Below are positions 22,261 through 32,939 of a stretch of 64,000 nucleotides of DNA, one piece after another. The notes beneath the pieces were generated by a model that was given only the letters and a program-made list of their open reading frames with translations, was not told the origin of the DNA and made no database searches. Positions within the stretch are counted from its first letter, which is position 1, and each line of letters opens with the position of its first letter. The stretch spans positions 4,029,534 through 4,093,533 of the forward strand of contig NC_065422.1 in the NCBI RefSeq assembly GCF_024362695.1, read 5' to 3'. This DNA comes from Pectinophora gossypiella (lineage: Eukaryota; Arthropoda; Insecta; Lepidoptera; Gelechiidae). Made by a program: the position numbers and the translations under genes.

Positions 22261-22568
22261 ACAGACAGAGCCGCGGTAGCCCAGTAGAACGCTTGCTTCT
22301 CACTTTGAGGTCGCAGGTTCGACTCCAGCACAGGCGTAAACCAATGATTCTCGAATTTGTTTTCGAATTCATGTTTGGGTCATAAATGATTATCACGTGC
22401 TCAGCGATGTAGGAAAATATCGTGAGGAAACCCACATTAACCTAATCTGTATTGGGCTGGTTTTCTCTTCGTGGGTTGAAAGGTCAGAAAGGCAGTTGCT
22501 TCTGTAAAAAACCGGACCTGTCAAATGTTCAGGTTAGGTAAGCGGACCCTGTGCAAAATCGGGACAAA
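22261..22568 (+). mobile_element. SINE-E, full length, inside a SINE-B tail
   Basis: The tRNA-like head GAGCCGCGGTAGCCCAGTAG and B-box GGTTCGACTCC start it. It ends AACCTAATCTGTATTGGGCT, then GGACCCTGTGCAAAATCGGG. GGCAG flanks it (22256-22260 and 22569-22573) and B-type tail pieces lie on both sides. Confidence 0.83.
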
Positions 22569-22573
22569 GGCAG

Positions 22574-24100
22574 TGGGTCGTATATAGGCTGTGTATGCTG
22601 TGTTTTGCAGTTAGTAGGCAAATTCAAACTCGGCATTAGCTCATTAACTAAAAATGTAGACCAAATGTTAAATGCTGACCATCTGCAAACTGTAATAACA
22701 TTTTTATTGCGAATAAATGATTATGAATTATTATTATTATTAAAGAAGTGGCTAAGTATGTCGAAAGCGCCTAAGAAATAGCTGAACACGTAATTTAATT
22801 ATTTTCTATAGGTACTCCTAGTAGCAAAGAAGTTTACTGTATGCTAATTAATGTCGTCCTAGTCAATAAAAAAATTCAAGCCATGGCAATAAAGCAATAA
22901 AAAAATAAGAAGCTATTCCTTTAAAAAAGAAACAAGAGAAAGTTCACTAACCTTTCTATCGCCAGTTTAGAAACACAAGGCAACAGATATCGACCGAAAA
23001 AACTTTAATTATGTTATTAAAACCAAAAAGAGTGTTTCTCTATGGGCATTTTGTCGGCTTACGGCCAGTGGCCATTAAAAACACGTATCTAAATATCTTA
23101 AGAAATCTATCGTGTGTTGAAGTAAATGCCGTAATTAATTTGAGAAAAAATTCAACCGAAACATCTGAGGCATTCGCGAGTTGCCGTGTGATGAGTCGAG
23201 TTGGACATCTATAGAGATGTTAATACCCCTTTACGGTTTGTACAAAAATAGATGTAACTTCCGAAGCAGCGTAAATCATGTAAAGCACCTCCACTCACCC
23301 GCAGAGGAAGAGTTGGAAATTCATACCGCCAGCTGTTGATTGGAGGAGGCATGTTTGATCAGTTACATTATTTTCTTTAATTAAATTTCCATAATCCTTG
23401 ATCCAATAATCCTTGATGGGGTAGATAGACCATAGAGTAATCAGAAGTCAACTTGCAGCAACTTTTGATGCCAAATCGCAATACGAATATGATGGATCGT
23501 ACGTTTCGTTTCGTTCGTAAGTTTTTTTGTGTTATCAATACAAATCAGTTAGATTTTTACTTTTTTTAGGATAAATCTATCTGCTTACTAACTATATAAT
23601 AAAAACGTTGTAAGTATCGTCTTTGAGAATCACCATTATGGTGTGCTTTTCTTCCACAAAACCTCGATTTCAATTAATACATTCCGGGTAAAACTTGAAT
23701 TTTGTCTTGATGGAAACGTGTCTGTTGCGAGGAATGCTATTTATCAAAAAGGCTTATAAAGCATAATTTCTCACCCACTGCTGGACGCTTTTACACCATT
23801 CTTTTCGGGCTCCTGCAAGAATAATCCACACAGTAGGATCATTACATAAATTAAAATAAGTAAGCAGGAGGTGGTTTTAACAGTTCTATACAAATCCAGC
23901 GAGCATACATTGTTTTAGGTACGCCAGTCCAAATGTTGAGCCAGCAATGATCATTTTTCCAACCGATCCCATCTTGACTTGTTAAAAAAACAACGCCGCT
24001 TACATTTATTAAAGAAACAATTTATTAATTAAACGATTATTCAGACGTTATCGTTTCGGCATCACTAAGCCTTTAAGGAGAGCCTTAGCAGTATGCATCG
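22574..24100. other. Mostly featureless
   Basis: A SINE-B tail remnant occupies the first 30 bp. TTATTGCGAATAAATGATTA followed by (ATT)n at 22705-22745 looks like a LINE 3' end. The remainder is unrecognised. Confidence 0.45.
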
Positions 24101-24489
24101 ATTTTTAGTAAATTCAGAAATGTGTCTTGACCACCGGTAAGAGGTGCCGAGTTCGATTCCTGATGGGGTCGACTTTTACTATCACATAGCATCGCTGTTT
24201 CTCTTACATACAATACAATACAAATCTCTTTATTGTACTTAAAACATGTATACACACACAACATTACATTACACAACACATCGTACAATACATCATCAGC
24301 TCACATTTCTCATGCTTATAATCCCCGAAGGGGTAGGCAGTGCGTTTAAAGTCCGATGTAATAGAGTTGGAATATATTCAATTAAACGGCATTTGCATTT
24401 TAATTGAGAAACAGAAACAAAATTCTTATTCTTATTTGAGAAACACAATAATATCATGTCAATGTGACAGTTCTTATATAAAAACAGAT

Positions 24490-24650
24490 AAGTAGATAGA
24501 TAAAATACTTTATTGAGCACAATGGACACAAAATACAGAGATAAGGACAGCATATACAGAAAACCACAACAGGCGGCCTTATTGCTCATGCAGTAATTTC
24601 TTCCAGGCAACCTTTGGGTACAGGAAAATTTTGTACAAATATAATAATAA
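24490..24650 (-). mobile_element. Jockey-like LINE 3' UTR
   Basis: AATACTTTATTGAGCACAAT, CAGGCGGCCTTATTGCTCAT and TTTCTTCCAGGCAACCTTTG mark this 3' end. It precedes the gypsy-type element. Confidence 0.72.
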
Positions 24651-24727
24651 TAGGTTAGTGCATTCTAACAAAATAAATATTTATTTTTATTTATTTTTTT
24701 ATTTATTATCATTATATCCTTAATCTA

Positions 24728-24837
24728 TGTCAGGGTGGGCACAGCAATCAAACACGATGTCCAGATGCGTACTGATCTATATTATATTATTCAATGGGAC
24801 GGTACATGCACAATCAATATTTATGAACTACCTCACA
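24728..24837 (-). repeat. 3' LTR of the gypsy-type element
   Basis: This is the second identical 110-bp LTR, preceded on the minus strand by the polypurine tract. The flanking ATCTA at 24723-24727 matches the one beyond the other LTR. No AATAAA is visible inside it, so the polyadenylation signal is unclear. Confidence 0.95.
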
Positions 24838-24848
24838 TCTCCCTCCGT
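24838..24848 (-). other. Polypurine tract
   Basis: The minus strand reads ACGGAGGGAGA immediately before the 3' LTR. A purine run in exactly this position primes plus-strand DNA synthesis in LTR retroelements. Confidence 0.85.
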
Positions 24849-25307
24849 AATAATTAACAAACATATTTGGCATTTAACCCAAACAATATTTATATAATTA
24901 TAGATATATACTATTTTTCCTAATAGTAATCATGACGTACAATATCATTAAAGATTATACATAATATATACAAAGACATGCAATATTGATTGTAGTACCT
25001 ACACTATCCTTCATAAAACAACCAATAAGTATTTAACTCGATAAATTCTTACGGTGTCATAATTAGGTAGGTACAATGATTGTGTTTTTTTTTTTTACAA
25101 ATGTATACAAAGGTATTTAGTTATTATGATTCAAATATATTACAGAATTATGTTATACAATTATTCTAGTTAGAAGTTTATTATACTAACTCATCTATAA
25201 ATTTATTTTCTGTATACAATGATTATTATATTTCGATCATTGTCTTCTTTATATATTCATTCTTCTTATGTAAGTAAATAATAATTCTCTATTATTGACC
25301 AGGCTTC
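24849..25307 (-). other. 3' non-coding part of the gypsy-type element
   Basis: This AT-rich stretch lies between the pol stop codon and the polypurine tract. I see no open frame of useful length and no envelope-like sequence, so the element has a pol-only layout. Confidence 0.7.
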
Positions 25308-28300
25308 TTACTCGTAGCCCCATCTATTCGGAGGCCTCACTGTCCTGCCAGAAGAAGTTACATAATTATTATTCAATCTATTAATATTACATTCCATTTG
25401 TTGATTACGATCGTTTGTTTTTGGCGTTATGTCATCGTAATAAAAATTGTAGTCAGGCAAGTCCTGTCTGTGTTGTGAATCCTTTATGATGTGTTTCCTG
25501 TTCCTGACTACATAATTCCCAGTTATCAATTTAATTTTGTACGATCTATTCGATATTTTTTTTATGATTGTTCCTGATTCCCACGTCTTTTTAAAAATAT
25601 CCAAAATTCTAATTTTTTCCCCAACGTTTAATTTTTCTAAGTCTTTTGAGTTTCGATCATAATAACTTTTATATTTATTTTGTCTATGCATTAATTTTTG
25701 TTGTATATTATTATGTGTTTTTGGTTTTAATAAATTGTTTGTAACTGGGATTATACTTTTTAGTTTTCGACTTTGTAAAATTTCCGCTGGTGACGGCATG
25801 TCATTTTGAAGAGGTGTATTTAAATATTCGAGTAAACCGAGTTGATAATCGGTATTGTTCTCGCGACATTTGATAATTATTCTTTTAACCGTTTGTACAG
25901 TCCTTTCTATCTGTCCATTGGATTGAGGGTACCGTGGCGAAGAAGTTTTATGAATAAAGTTCCAGTCTTCTGCGAACTGTTTAAATATGTTTGAACTAAA
26001 CTGCGGTCCGCAGTCTGACATAACAATATCCGGTATGCCCTGACGTGAAAAAATATTTTTTAAGCATGTTATAATGCTTGCCGATTTTGTTGTTCTTAGC
26101 TGAGATATCTCTATAAATTTGCTGTAATAATCCACAAGTAATAAAAAGTCAACTCCCTTGATTTCAAATAAGTCAACTCCTACTTTTTCCCACGGCCTAC
26201 CGGGTACTTCATGGGGTATTAATGTCTCTTTTTGATTTCCTTTTCTGTATGATAAGCAAATATTGCAGTTTGATATTACGTTTTCCAAGTCGTTATTTAT
26301 GCCAGGCCAAAAAATACTATCTCTTGCTCTGAGTTTACATTTCTCAATTCCCATATGGCCAATGTGAAGCTTATATAACATTTCTTTTCTCATACTTTTA
26401 GGTATTAGTAATCGATCACCCTTCCAAATTAACCCATACATTATTGTTAACTCTTGTCTGTAATTCCAATAGGGCTTCACAATATCATTAACACTGCTTT
26501 TTTCTGTCGGCCAACCTTTCATTATATGTTTTTTAACTTCCTGTAACTCTGTATCGGTTTCCGTGTATTTTTGTAGTTTAATGAATTGCATATCAGATAA
26601 ATGCTGCGATGCCGTATTAACTGTTAGTCGTGTGATCGCGCATACTTCGTCCTGCAATGAGTCAGCGCTCCAATGCTCGGCGCTTATCGAATCCGGTTCA
26701 TACGCACGAGACAATGCGTCCGCTATGTACAGATGTTTTCCCGGCTTGTACACTAATTTAAAGGTATAACGTTGTAATCTGAGCAACATTCTCTGTAGGC
26801 GCGCTGGGGAATCTACAATTGGTTTTTTAATTATTGGTATCAATGGCTTATGATCTGTTTCTATAGTAATATCCGTTCTTCCGTAAATATATGCATAGAA
26901 TCTCTCGCAGGCAAACACGCAGGCATATAATTCTTTTTCAATTTGCGCATATCTTTGTTCCGTTTTACTAAGTGATCTCGATGCATAACACACAGGCAGT
27001 CCATTTTGCATTAAGCAAGCACCCAAGCCGCTTTTGCTCGCGTCCACAGAGATAATGATAGGCTTGTTCAAATCATAATACTGCAGTACTGGACGCTGTG
27101 TGAGGCATTTTTTTATTTCGTTAAAGAATTTGTCATGTGTTTCATTCCACTGCCACTCATTTTCTTTTCTCAATAATTCCCGCATAGGTAAAGTTTTATC
27201 TGATAAATTTGGAATAAATGTGCCGACATAGGTAATTAATCCTAATAAACGTTCCACATCCTTTTTGTTCTTAGGAACCGGCATATTAGTTATTGCTGAT
27301 ATATGAGTATCATCGGGACACAAACCATTTTTAGTAATTTTGTGGCCTAAGTATTTTATTTCATCTAAACCGAATTTGCATTTAGTTTTATTTAGTCTTA
27401 AATTTATTTTTCTACATCTTTCTAATACAGCCTTTAACCGTTTATCGTGCTCTTCCTTGTTATTCGCGTAAATCAATAAATCATCAATGTACATACATAC
27501 TCCCTCCAAGTCATCAAAATTTTCGCACATTTTTTTATGAAAGACTTCCGACGCTGAACAAATACCGAATGGCATCCTTAAAAATTTATATCGGCCGAAT
27601 GGTGTGTTGAAGGTACAATAATCACTTGATTCATCGAGTGCCACATTCCAAAACCCCGAGGATACATCCAAGGTGCTGAAATATTTAGCACCCGATAGTT
27701 TAGACACAATCTCATCAAGAGTTGGTAATCTAAAGTGTTCCCTTTTTATAACACAGTTAAGCTCTTTTGGGTCTAAACAAATACGTAAATCTCCGTTGGC
27801 CTTTTTAACTACCGTAATACTACTTACCCAATCTGACGGTCCCTCAACTTTTTGTATAATTTTTTCTGATTCCATCATATCTAATTTATTTTTTACGTCC
27901 TCCCTAATTGCAAACGGTAATTTTCTCGGGGCATGAACTACGGGAACAGAATCATCTTTTAATCTAATTGTATACTTTCCGGGTAAGCAACCAATACCTT
28001 GAAACACATCATCATAATCGTTAATGAAGCAAGGCAAATTCTTCCCTCTTGATTCTGTTACTGACATCACTCGCCTGACCACATCCAATTCAATACAAGA
28101 ATATCTGCCCAGGATAGGAACGGATTGTACATCTGCGATTTTAAATTCAAGTGTGTATAATTGCTCTTTGTAATAAACACGTAAGTTTATTTTTCCTACA
28201 ACTCCTATAGACTCGCCAGAATACCCATTTAACTTTGTTTTTGTTTTTAGTAAATCATGTTCCGACACTCCTATTTTGGGCAAATAATTCAAAGGAAGGA

Positions 28301-29357
28301 CATTTACATCAGCACCCGTATCGATTTTAAATTTTATTACGCAGTCCTTGATTTTTAAATCAATGTTCCACTCGTTATTATTGTTAATCGAATATATTAC
28401 CTGGTCCTCTGACTCTTCTATGTAATACACATCGCACACCCGCGCATAATGATTTAATTTCTTGCATCGCATACACGTTTTACCATAAGCCGGACACTCA
28501 TACTTTTTATGAACACTTCCACACCGACCACACTGAGCTATACCGTTCGAACTGTAGCGCGATGTTAGTGTACTTTGACCGGCACCGGCGGCGATAGCCT
28601 GCGCGCCCGACGGTGGCGGCTTCGCGCGGGGCGGCTCGTTGTACTCGCGGCGAGCGCCGCCAGCTGCGCTGCGCCCGCGTCCTCTCCATGTACCGTGTTT
28701 TTTCTGTGACGTCGAATAATTATTTCGCCTAATTACCCACAATTTGTCACTGCCTACGTCCGTTGGATTGTGTTCCTGTATATCGTATACCGCCTTATTT
28801 TCCTCTTTAATATTTTGGGAGTACGCTCTTGACACTACTGCCGCTTGACATATTTCCATGGCCTTTTTTAAAGTTAAATCCTCTTCTCTTAATAATCTTT
28901 CGCAAATTGCTTTACTTGTCACTCCGCATACCAACCGATCTTTTATTAATTCTTCTTTTAAATTTCCAAATTCACAAGTTTCAGCCAGTTTTCTTAACTC
29001 AAACACGTACTGTTCAATATTTTCGTTACCTTTCTGGTCACGCTTAAAAAAGCGATGTCTTTCCACCGTGACATTCTTCTTTTTAATAAATCTCTCATCC
29101 AATTTAATAAGTACCTGTTCGACTGTTGTACACTTGCTGTCTGACTGATCCACAATTTCTCTGCACTGCTCCCCTATTATATGTAACAATATATTTAATT
29201 GTATAGCGGCCGATTTTTTATTTAATTCACATGCATTCACGTAAATATCATACGCGCGCTTCCATTTTGTCCAATCCTCACTGATGTTACCCACCGCAAA
29301 ATCCAACTGATTCTCATCATACCGAAACGGTGACGGAGGTGTTAAAACACTATCCAT
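25308..29357 (-). CDS. Gag-Pol polyprotein of a Ty3/gypsy retrotransposon
   Basis: This single 1349-residue frame has no frameshift between gag and pol. Residues 1-220 form an alpha-rich Gag-like region, followed by an RG/Ala/Pro-rich basic stretch (223-262). Two zinc knuckles follow: C276-C279-H283-C288, with a CX2CX3HX4C spacing, and a canonical C295-C298-H303-C308. The aspartic protease motif IDTGAD has D346. The reverse transcriptase has LDVSSGFW (D564) and YIDD (D625, D626). RNase H residues are D772, E807 or E809, D835 and D880. Integrase has H998-H1001-C1031-C1034, then D1062, D1115 and E1151 (D,D35E). There is no chromodomain or env. The start is the first ATG after the primer site. 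Overall architecture resembles insect polyproteins annotated as K02A2.6-like. It should form particles, copy its RNA and integrate the DNA. All core catalytic residues are present, so function is plausible but untested. Confidence 0.96.
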   Translation of the reverse strand: MDSVLTPPSPFRYDENQLDFAVGNISEDWTKWKRAYDIYVNACELNKKSAAIQLNILLHIIGEQCREIVDQSDSKCTTVEQVLIKLDERFIKKKNVTVERHRFFKRDQKGNENIEQYVFELRKLAETCEFGNLKEELIKDRLVCGVTSKAICERLLREEDLTLKKAMEICQAAVVSRAYSQNIKEENKAVYDIQEHNPTDVGSDKLWVIRRNNYSTSQKKHGTWRGRGRSAAGGARREYNEPPRAKPPPSGAQAIAAGAGQSTLTSRYSSNGIAQCGRCGSVHKKYECPAYGKTCMRCKKLNHYARVCDVYYIEESEDQVIYSINNNNEWNIDLKIKDCVIKFKIDTGADVNVLPLNYLPKIGVSEHDLLKTKTKLNGYSGESIGVVGKINLRVYYKEQLYTLEFKIADVQSVPILGRYSCIELDVVRRVMSVTESRGKNLPCFINDYDDVFQGIGCLPGKYTIRLKDDSVPVVHAPRKLPFAIREDVKNKLDMMESEKIIQKVEGPSDWVSSITVVKKANGDLRICLDPKELNCVIKREHFRLPTLDEIVSKLSGAKYFSTLDVSSGFWNVALDESSDYCTFNTPFGRYKFLRMPFGICSASEVFHKKMCENFDDLEGVCMYIDDLLIYANNKEEHDKRLKAVLERCRKINLRLNKTKCKFGLDEIKYLGHKITKNGLCPDDTHISAITNMPVPKNKKDVERLLGLITYVGTFIPNLSDKTLPMRELLRKENEWQWNETHDKFFNEIKKCLTQRPVLQYYDLNKPIIISVDASKSGLGACLMQNGLPVCYASRSLSKTEQRYAQIEKELYACVFACERFYAYIYGRTDITIETDHKPLIPIIKKPIVDSPARLQRMLLRLQRYTFKLVYKPGKHLYIADALSRAYEPDSISAEHWSADSLQDEVCAITRLTVNTASQHLSDMQFIKLQKYTETDTELQEVKKHIMKGWPTEKSSVNDIVKPYWNYRQELTIMYGLIWKGDRLLIPKSMRKEMLYKLHIGHMGIEKCKLRARDSIFWPGINNDLENVISNCNICLSYRKGNQKETLIPHEVPGRPWEKVGVDLFEIKGVDFLLLVDYYSKFIEISQLRTTKSASIITCLKNIFSRQGIPDIVMSDCGPQFSSNIFKQFAEDWNFIHKTSSPRYPQSNGQIERTVQTVKRIIIKCRENNTDYQLGLLEYLNTPLQNDMPSPAEILQSRKLKSIIPVTNNLLKPKTHNNIQQKLMHRQNKYKSYYDRNSKDLEKLNVGEKIRILDIFKKTWESGTIIKKISNRSYKIKLITGNYVVRNRKHIIKDSQHRQDLPDYNFYYDDITPKTNDRNQQMECNINRLNNNYVTSSGRTVRPPNRWGYE

Positions 29358-29410
29358 TTTTATGCGTTTAATTTCACTGTATTACAACGTAAAATCATAA
29401 CACGTTTTAA

Positions 29411-29425
29411 CTACCGACTGCGCCA
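29411..29425 (-). other. Primer binding site, tRNA-Ser type
   Basis: Directly abutting the 5' LTR, the minus strand reads TGGCGCAGTCGGTAG. The first 11 bases are complementary to a tRNA 3' end of the form CGACTGCG-CCA, which insect serine tRNAs carry. The 17.6/297 group of gypsy elements in Drosophila uses the same primer type (established knowledge). Minus-strand DNA synthesis would start here. Confidence 0.85.
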
Positions 29426-29535
29426 TGTCAGGGTGGGCACAGCAATCAAACACGATGTCCAGATGCGTACTGATCTATATTATATTATTCAATGGGACGG
29501 TACATGCACAATCAATATTTATGAACTACCTCACA
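29426..29535 (-). repeat. 5' LTR of the gypsy-type element
   Basis: This 110-bp repeat is identical base for base to 24728-24837 and carries the TG...CA ends of a retroviral-type LTR. It is unusually short for this class. An arthropod initiator-like TCAGT lies on the minus strand at 29469-29473, just downstream of an AT-rich TATA-like run, so transcription probably starts here. That start site is inferred from motif only. Confidence 0.95.
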
Positions 29536-29540
29536 ATCTA

Positions 29541-30129
29541 AATACTCGTACATGGTTTGAATGATGCCGTTAAACCACAGAGGTTTGTCTCGGCACCCAT
29601 TCGTCGCATTAAAACAGAAAAATAAAAAATTAAATTAAAAGAATATCCTACATAAAATAAGTACATTTAACTACATATTTATATTATACATAAATATACA
29701 ACAGGGACTTGAGCATGATTTTGAGGGCAGTCTCAGCTGAGATTAGTTTATTAATACCAGCCCTAGATTCCTAAAAACATTCGTATAATCTAACAACAAC
29801 TTTATAAAGGCAAAATGATAATACTCTAACGAATCATCAGTTCAGTGCCACATACCAAGAAATCCTTAACAGAAATAGGGAATGGAGGAAAAAATCTAGG
29901 AAGCGACCTAACAAAGAGATCGAGCAAAAACTAGCAAAAACTAGTACAAACCAGTCGGGAAGATCTAGTGGGATGCATTCCCACATCGACGAGTGTAGCT
30001 TTCCATTGGCAACGACAGAAACTAACTTACAACCTGTAACATTACAATGTTAGTGGCATCTTAACGCAAACTTTGAGTGTGTATAATATTATTTAAGTGT
30101 GTATTTATTTAATTCTTAAATTTCTGTAC
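29541..30129. other. No feature recognised
   Basis: This is the flank of the gypsy-type insertion. AAACTAGCAAAAACTAGTAC is a small local repeat near 29930. Confidence 0.45.
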
Positions 30130-30265
30130 AATACAATACAAATATACTGTATTGCACCAAAATAAAAAGAAATAACTACAAAACACTCTTAACTAGGTAC
30201 ATGGCAAATGCCGGCCTTATCGCTTAAAGCGATTTCTTCCAGACAACTATAGGGTGAGGGAAAAA
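30130..30265 (-). mobile_element. Jockey-like LINE 3' UTR
   Basis: ATACAAATATACTGTATTGC and GCCGGCCTTATCGCTTAAAG to CTTCCAGACAAC. Confidence 0.68.
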
Positions 30266-30852
30266 TGTAAAAATGTATGTGTGTGTTGTGATTGCTTCGA
30301 GTACACAATTGAAATTCCCGCTGTTTCGGCACGGCGCTCGCTTGACCGTGTGTAGCGAATGTTGCTGGATGGCTCGCAGAGATGGCGCTAGTTACACCAT
30401 TTTCCAATAAATAACAGCGTGCTGATTGGTCGTGATCGATGCGGTCTCAGTTGTTAATCTGCTTCATGGCGGCTGCATAATTTTTAGCGTCAAATAAATA
30501 AATATTATTTAGTGTTCTTTGACTAAAAGCCACCAGATTTCTTTCAAATAACTTTATAAACTTGTGTGTATGTGAAGTGTTATTATACTAGGTCTTCCTG
30601 ACTTTTTCGTCACCGAATTCCATGATGTGACTCGCTGTGACTGTGTGACGAGTTTTTTAATTGTTTTTCTTTTATTTATTTATTATTATTAAGGCCTCAA
30701 ATAACACTGGTATAAATGCAATGTCCTGCAAAATTGCATAAGCAATTTGACTGCAGGATCAGAGTCTCACTAAGACATGGTTAAATTACAAAAATTAAGA
30801 AATAGGTAAGTACCTGCTAAATTAAATTAAATCTAATAAATATTTTTTTTAC

Positions 30853-30945
30853 ATACATACACATACATAAACTCACGCCTATTTCCCACCGGGGTAAGCA
30901 GAGACTATAGAATTCCATTTGCCTCGGTCCTGACACACTAAAACA
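30853..30945 (-). pseudogene. LINE ORF2 C-terminus (YPGGK type) with ATGT tail
   Basis: ATACATAAACTCACGCCTAT to TTGCCTCGGTCCTGACACAC. The TATG-rich tail is at the left, so it lies in minus orientation. Confidence 0.7.
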
Positions 30946-31609
30946 CAACAACTTACACACACACACAAACACACATTAACTTATCTTAAAAAAAAATTGG
31001 CACATTTTAATGTTCTCAGACAAACTTTTGATGAGATAAGGTATGCGCTTACTTAGGGTCCTATCCCCATAATAATTGTTCACTCTCGGAACAACCAGTT
31101 TGCTTGAGACCTTTGATCTAGTATTATACTTATTATTAATTTTATTTACTATTACAGTTGCATTTGGTTTACTTTGGTTATGTACTTATAATAAATATTT
31201 ATGTTTCAGACTGACAGGTAGAATTTTTCTAATTTGAAGAGGAGTCGAATCGTCGCCTCATGCAGCTAGAAGGCAGCATTTGTCAAAGCAGGTGAGTGAG
31301 TCACTTTGTACTCGCACAGGAGTCTATCTTGTGTTACTTGAAGCAATCCACATAATCTTAAAATTATTACAAGGGTAAATCACCCACCGATTGGGCTATT
31401 TACACGCCCTTTCACTGTCGGACACAGTGGAAACAAGCAACGTCGTGCACTCTTCCAGTATCGGCCAACTTCGGAGATCGATGTATGTAGATCAGGCTTC
31501 ATTTACATATGTCACGTCCATTATTTTACCAATTTTGCATGCGACTGTTACGACACGGCCCTTCTTCGTATAGCTTTGGTCTAGATACTCTAATACTTGT
31601 ACCTAGGTA
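30946..31609. other. No feature recognised
   Basis: A (CA)n-rich patch at 30947-30975 adjoins a LINE tail. The rest shows nothing. Confidence 0.45.
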
Positions 31610-31943
31610 GGGCTAACATGCGCAAGATGATTTAGCCATGCAGCCAATCAGCTCGCGACACCAAACACTTCAGAACCCCATACCGACCCCGCCGGCGTGG
31701 TCAACGATTTCCCTCAATCAGCGCTTGTCGCTATCGACCCACTAGAGTCGATTAATTATTTCAAAAATTTTTCCTCTCAGACGACGACGCCCTGAACCGA
31801 GGTTCGCGCCCAACTGGGCACCCTCAGGCCTGTTGTCTTAAACGTTGTACCGGGTGAGAGCCCTCAGCGCTCCCCATTTGTCCGGCCAAGTAGTTAATAC
31901 CATCTGCGGAAAATCTGCAATAAGAAACGTCAAAAAAAAACGT
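31610..31943 (+). mobile_element. SINE-D, near full length
   Basis: It includes CAGCCAATCAGCTCGCGACA, TCAATCAGCGCTTGTCGCTA and the 3' end AAACGTC plus poly(A). Small duplications (GACGACGACG) distinguish it. Confidence 0.8.
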
Positions 31944-32939
31944 GATAAAATTTTGTGACGGTCATTTTATCGCTTCTGACGATATAATTATGTCGTTTTG
32001 TCGATTGGTGCTAATATGTGAACCGAAGTAAGTCATGTCGTTCCGTCAAAATACGAAGAAATCGAATAGGATCGATAATTTTATCACGTGTGGCATGTTA
32101 TCCCTGCTGCGCAGGTTGATTTCGTCATGAATAAAGCGATAGATTTGCGATATATTCTTCATCACTAAGAAACTACTAAGAGTTACATACAGCATCTTCC
32201 TTGTTTTCATTTTTAATGTGAGTAAATGCCACGGAATAGAAGAAAGAGGATGGACAGGCCCTAACTCGCATATTGTATGAGAACCGCTGTCGCCGGTTCA
32301 ACCCCACTCTCTTTTACTACTACTCCTGCAAACGGATAACTACGATAGCTCTACTGCTTCTCAAATTCCATACATCATCTCCATAGGTACCTCTTTCCTC
32401 CGCGCCAGTTTATTAAGAAGAGACCTATGCCAAGCAGTGAGATGTATATAGGCTGTTTATGTATACACTTTCTAAAAACAACAATATAAAGCACCTATAT
32501 TTCCATTCAAAGCCTTCCCAAGCGATCGCAAGAAATAAGTAATGAAAGATTCAATAAAATCAAGTATCGAAATTCATATTTATATTTATAAATACAGCGG
32601 GCACTTTCTCAAGCTCGACTTTGTCTATTGGCAATCTGTACATTTTCATTCAAAGGCACATAATTCGCTTGTGCGTCCGCGCACAGCCCGTCACGGCATG
32701 AGTGATAGTGTGATAACGCGGCAGATATGAATTGATATGACTTCCTTTGAAACAGGTGTTAGAAGTATACGAAGTATACGAAGGTAGGTAGTGCTGTTCA
32801 GGTAGGTAGTGAATATACGTATGTAAGTAAATATGTTTATGTTTAGCCGGTATTTTATAATTTGTGTCATTTTACAGATTCGAAAATAGGTACACATTAT
32901 ATTTCAATAACGCCTCTTGGTAATCATCAAATTCAAAGA
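31944..32939. other. Mostly featureless
   Basis: A B-box-like CGCCGGTTCAACCCC near 32296 and the SINE-B tail at 32386-32465 are the only familiar parts. GAAGTATAC is tandemly repeated at 32764-32781. Confidence 0.45.
32386..32465 (+). mobile_element. SINE-B tail, diverged
   Basis: Only the last 80 bp is recognisable, ending GATGTATATAGGCTGTTTATG in outline. Confidence 0.6.

Larger units (their letters stand above)
24728..29535 (-). mobile_element. Complete Ty3/gypsy-type LTR retrotransposon
   Basis: The element is bounded by two identical 110-bp direct repeats that start TGTGAGG and end CCTGACA on the minus strand. It is flanked by a perfect 5-bp target duplication ATCTA (24723-24727 and 29536-29540). 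Inside, in minus-strand order, are a tRNA-Ser-like primer binding site, a single gag-pol frame, an AT-rich 3' non-coding stretch and a polypurine tract abutting the 3' LTR. The domain order protease, RT, RNase H, integrase identifies Ty3/gypsy rather than Ty1/copia. No envelope-like frame follows pol. Identical LTRs and an unbroken frame imply a recent insertion that could still be active; that last point is inference. Confidence 0.96.

Noticed and set aside
24296..24610. 104-codon minus-strand frame
   Set aside because: Half of it is the jockey-like LINE 3' UTR; no motif is present.
24849..25307. Envelope gene of an errantivirus-like element
   Set aside because: The space is too short and has no frame, signal peptide or membrane segment.
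26563..29148. Plus-strand frames opposite the gypsy-type gag-pol
   Set aside because: They are antisense shadows of a long coding frame.
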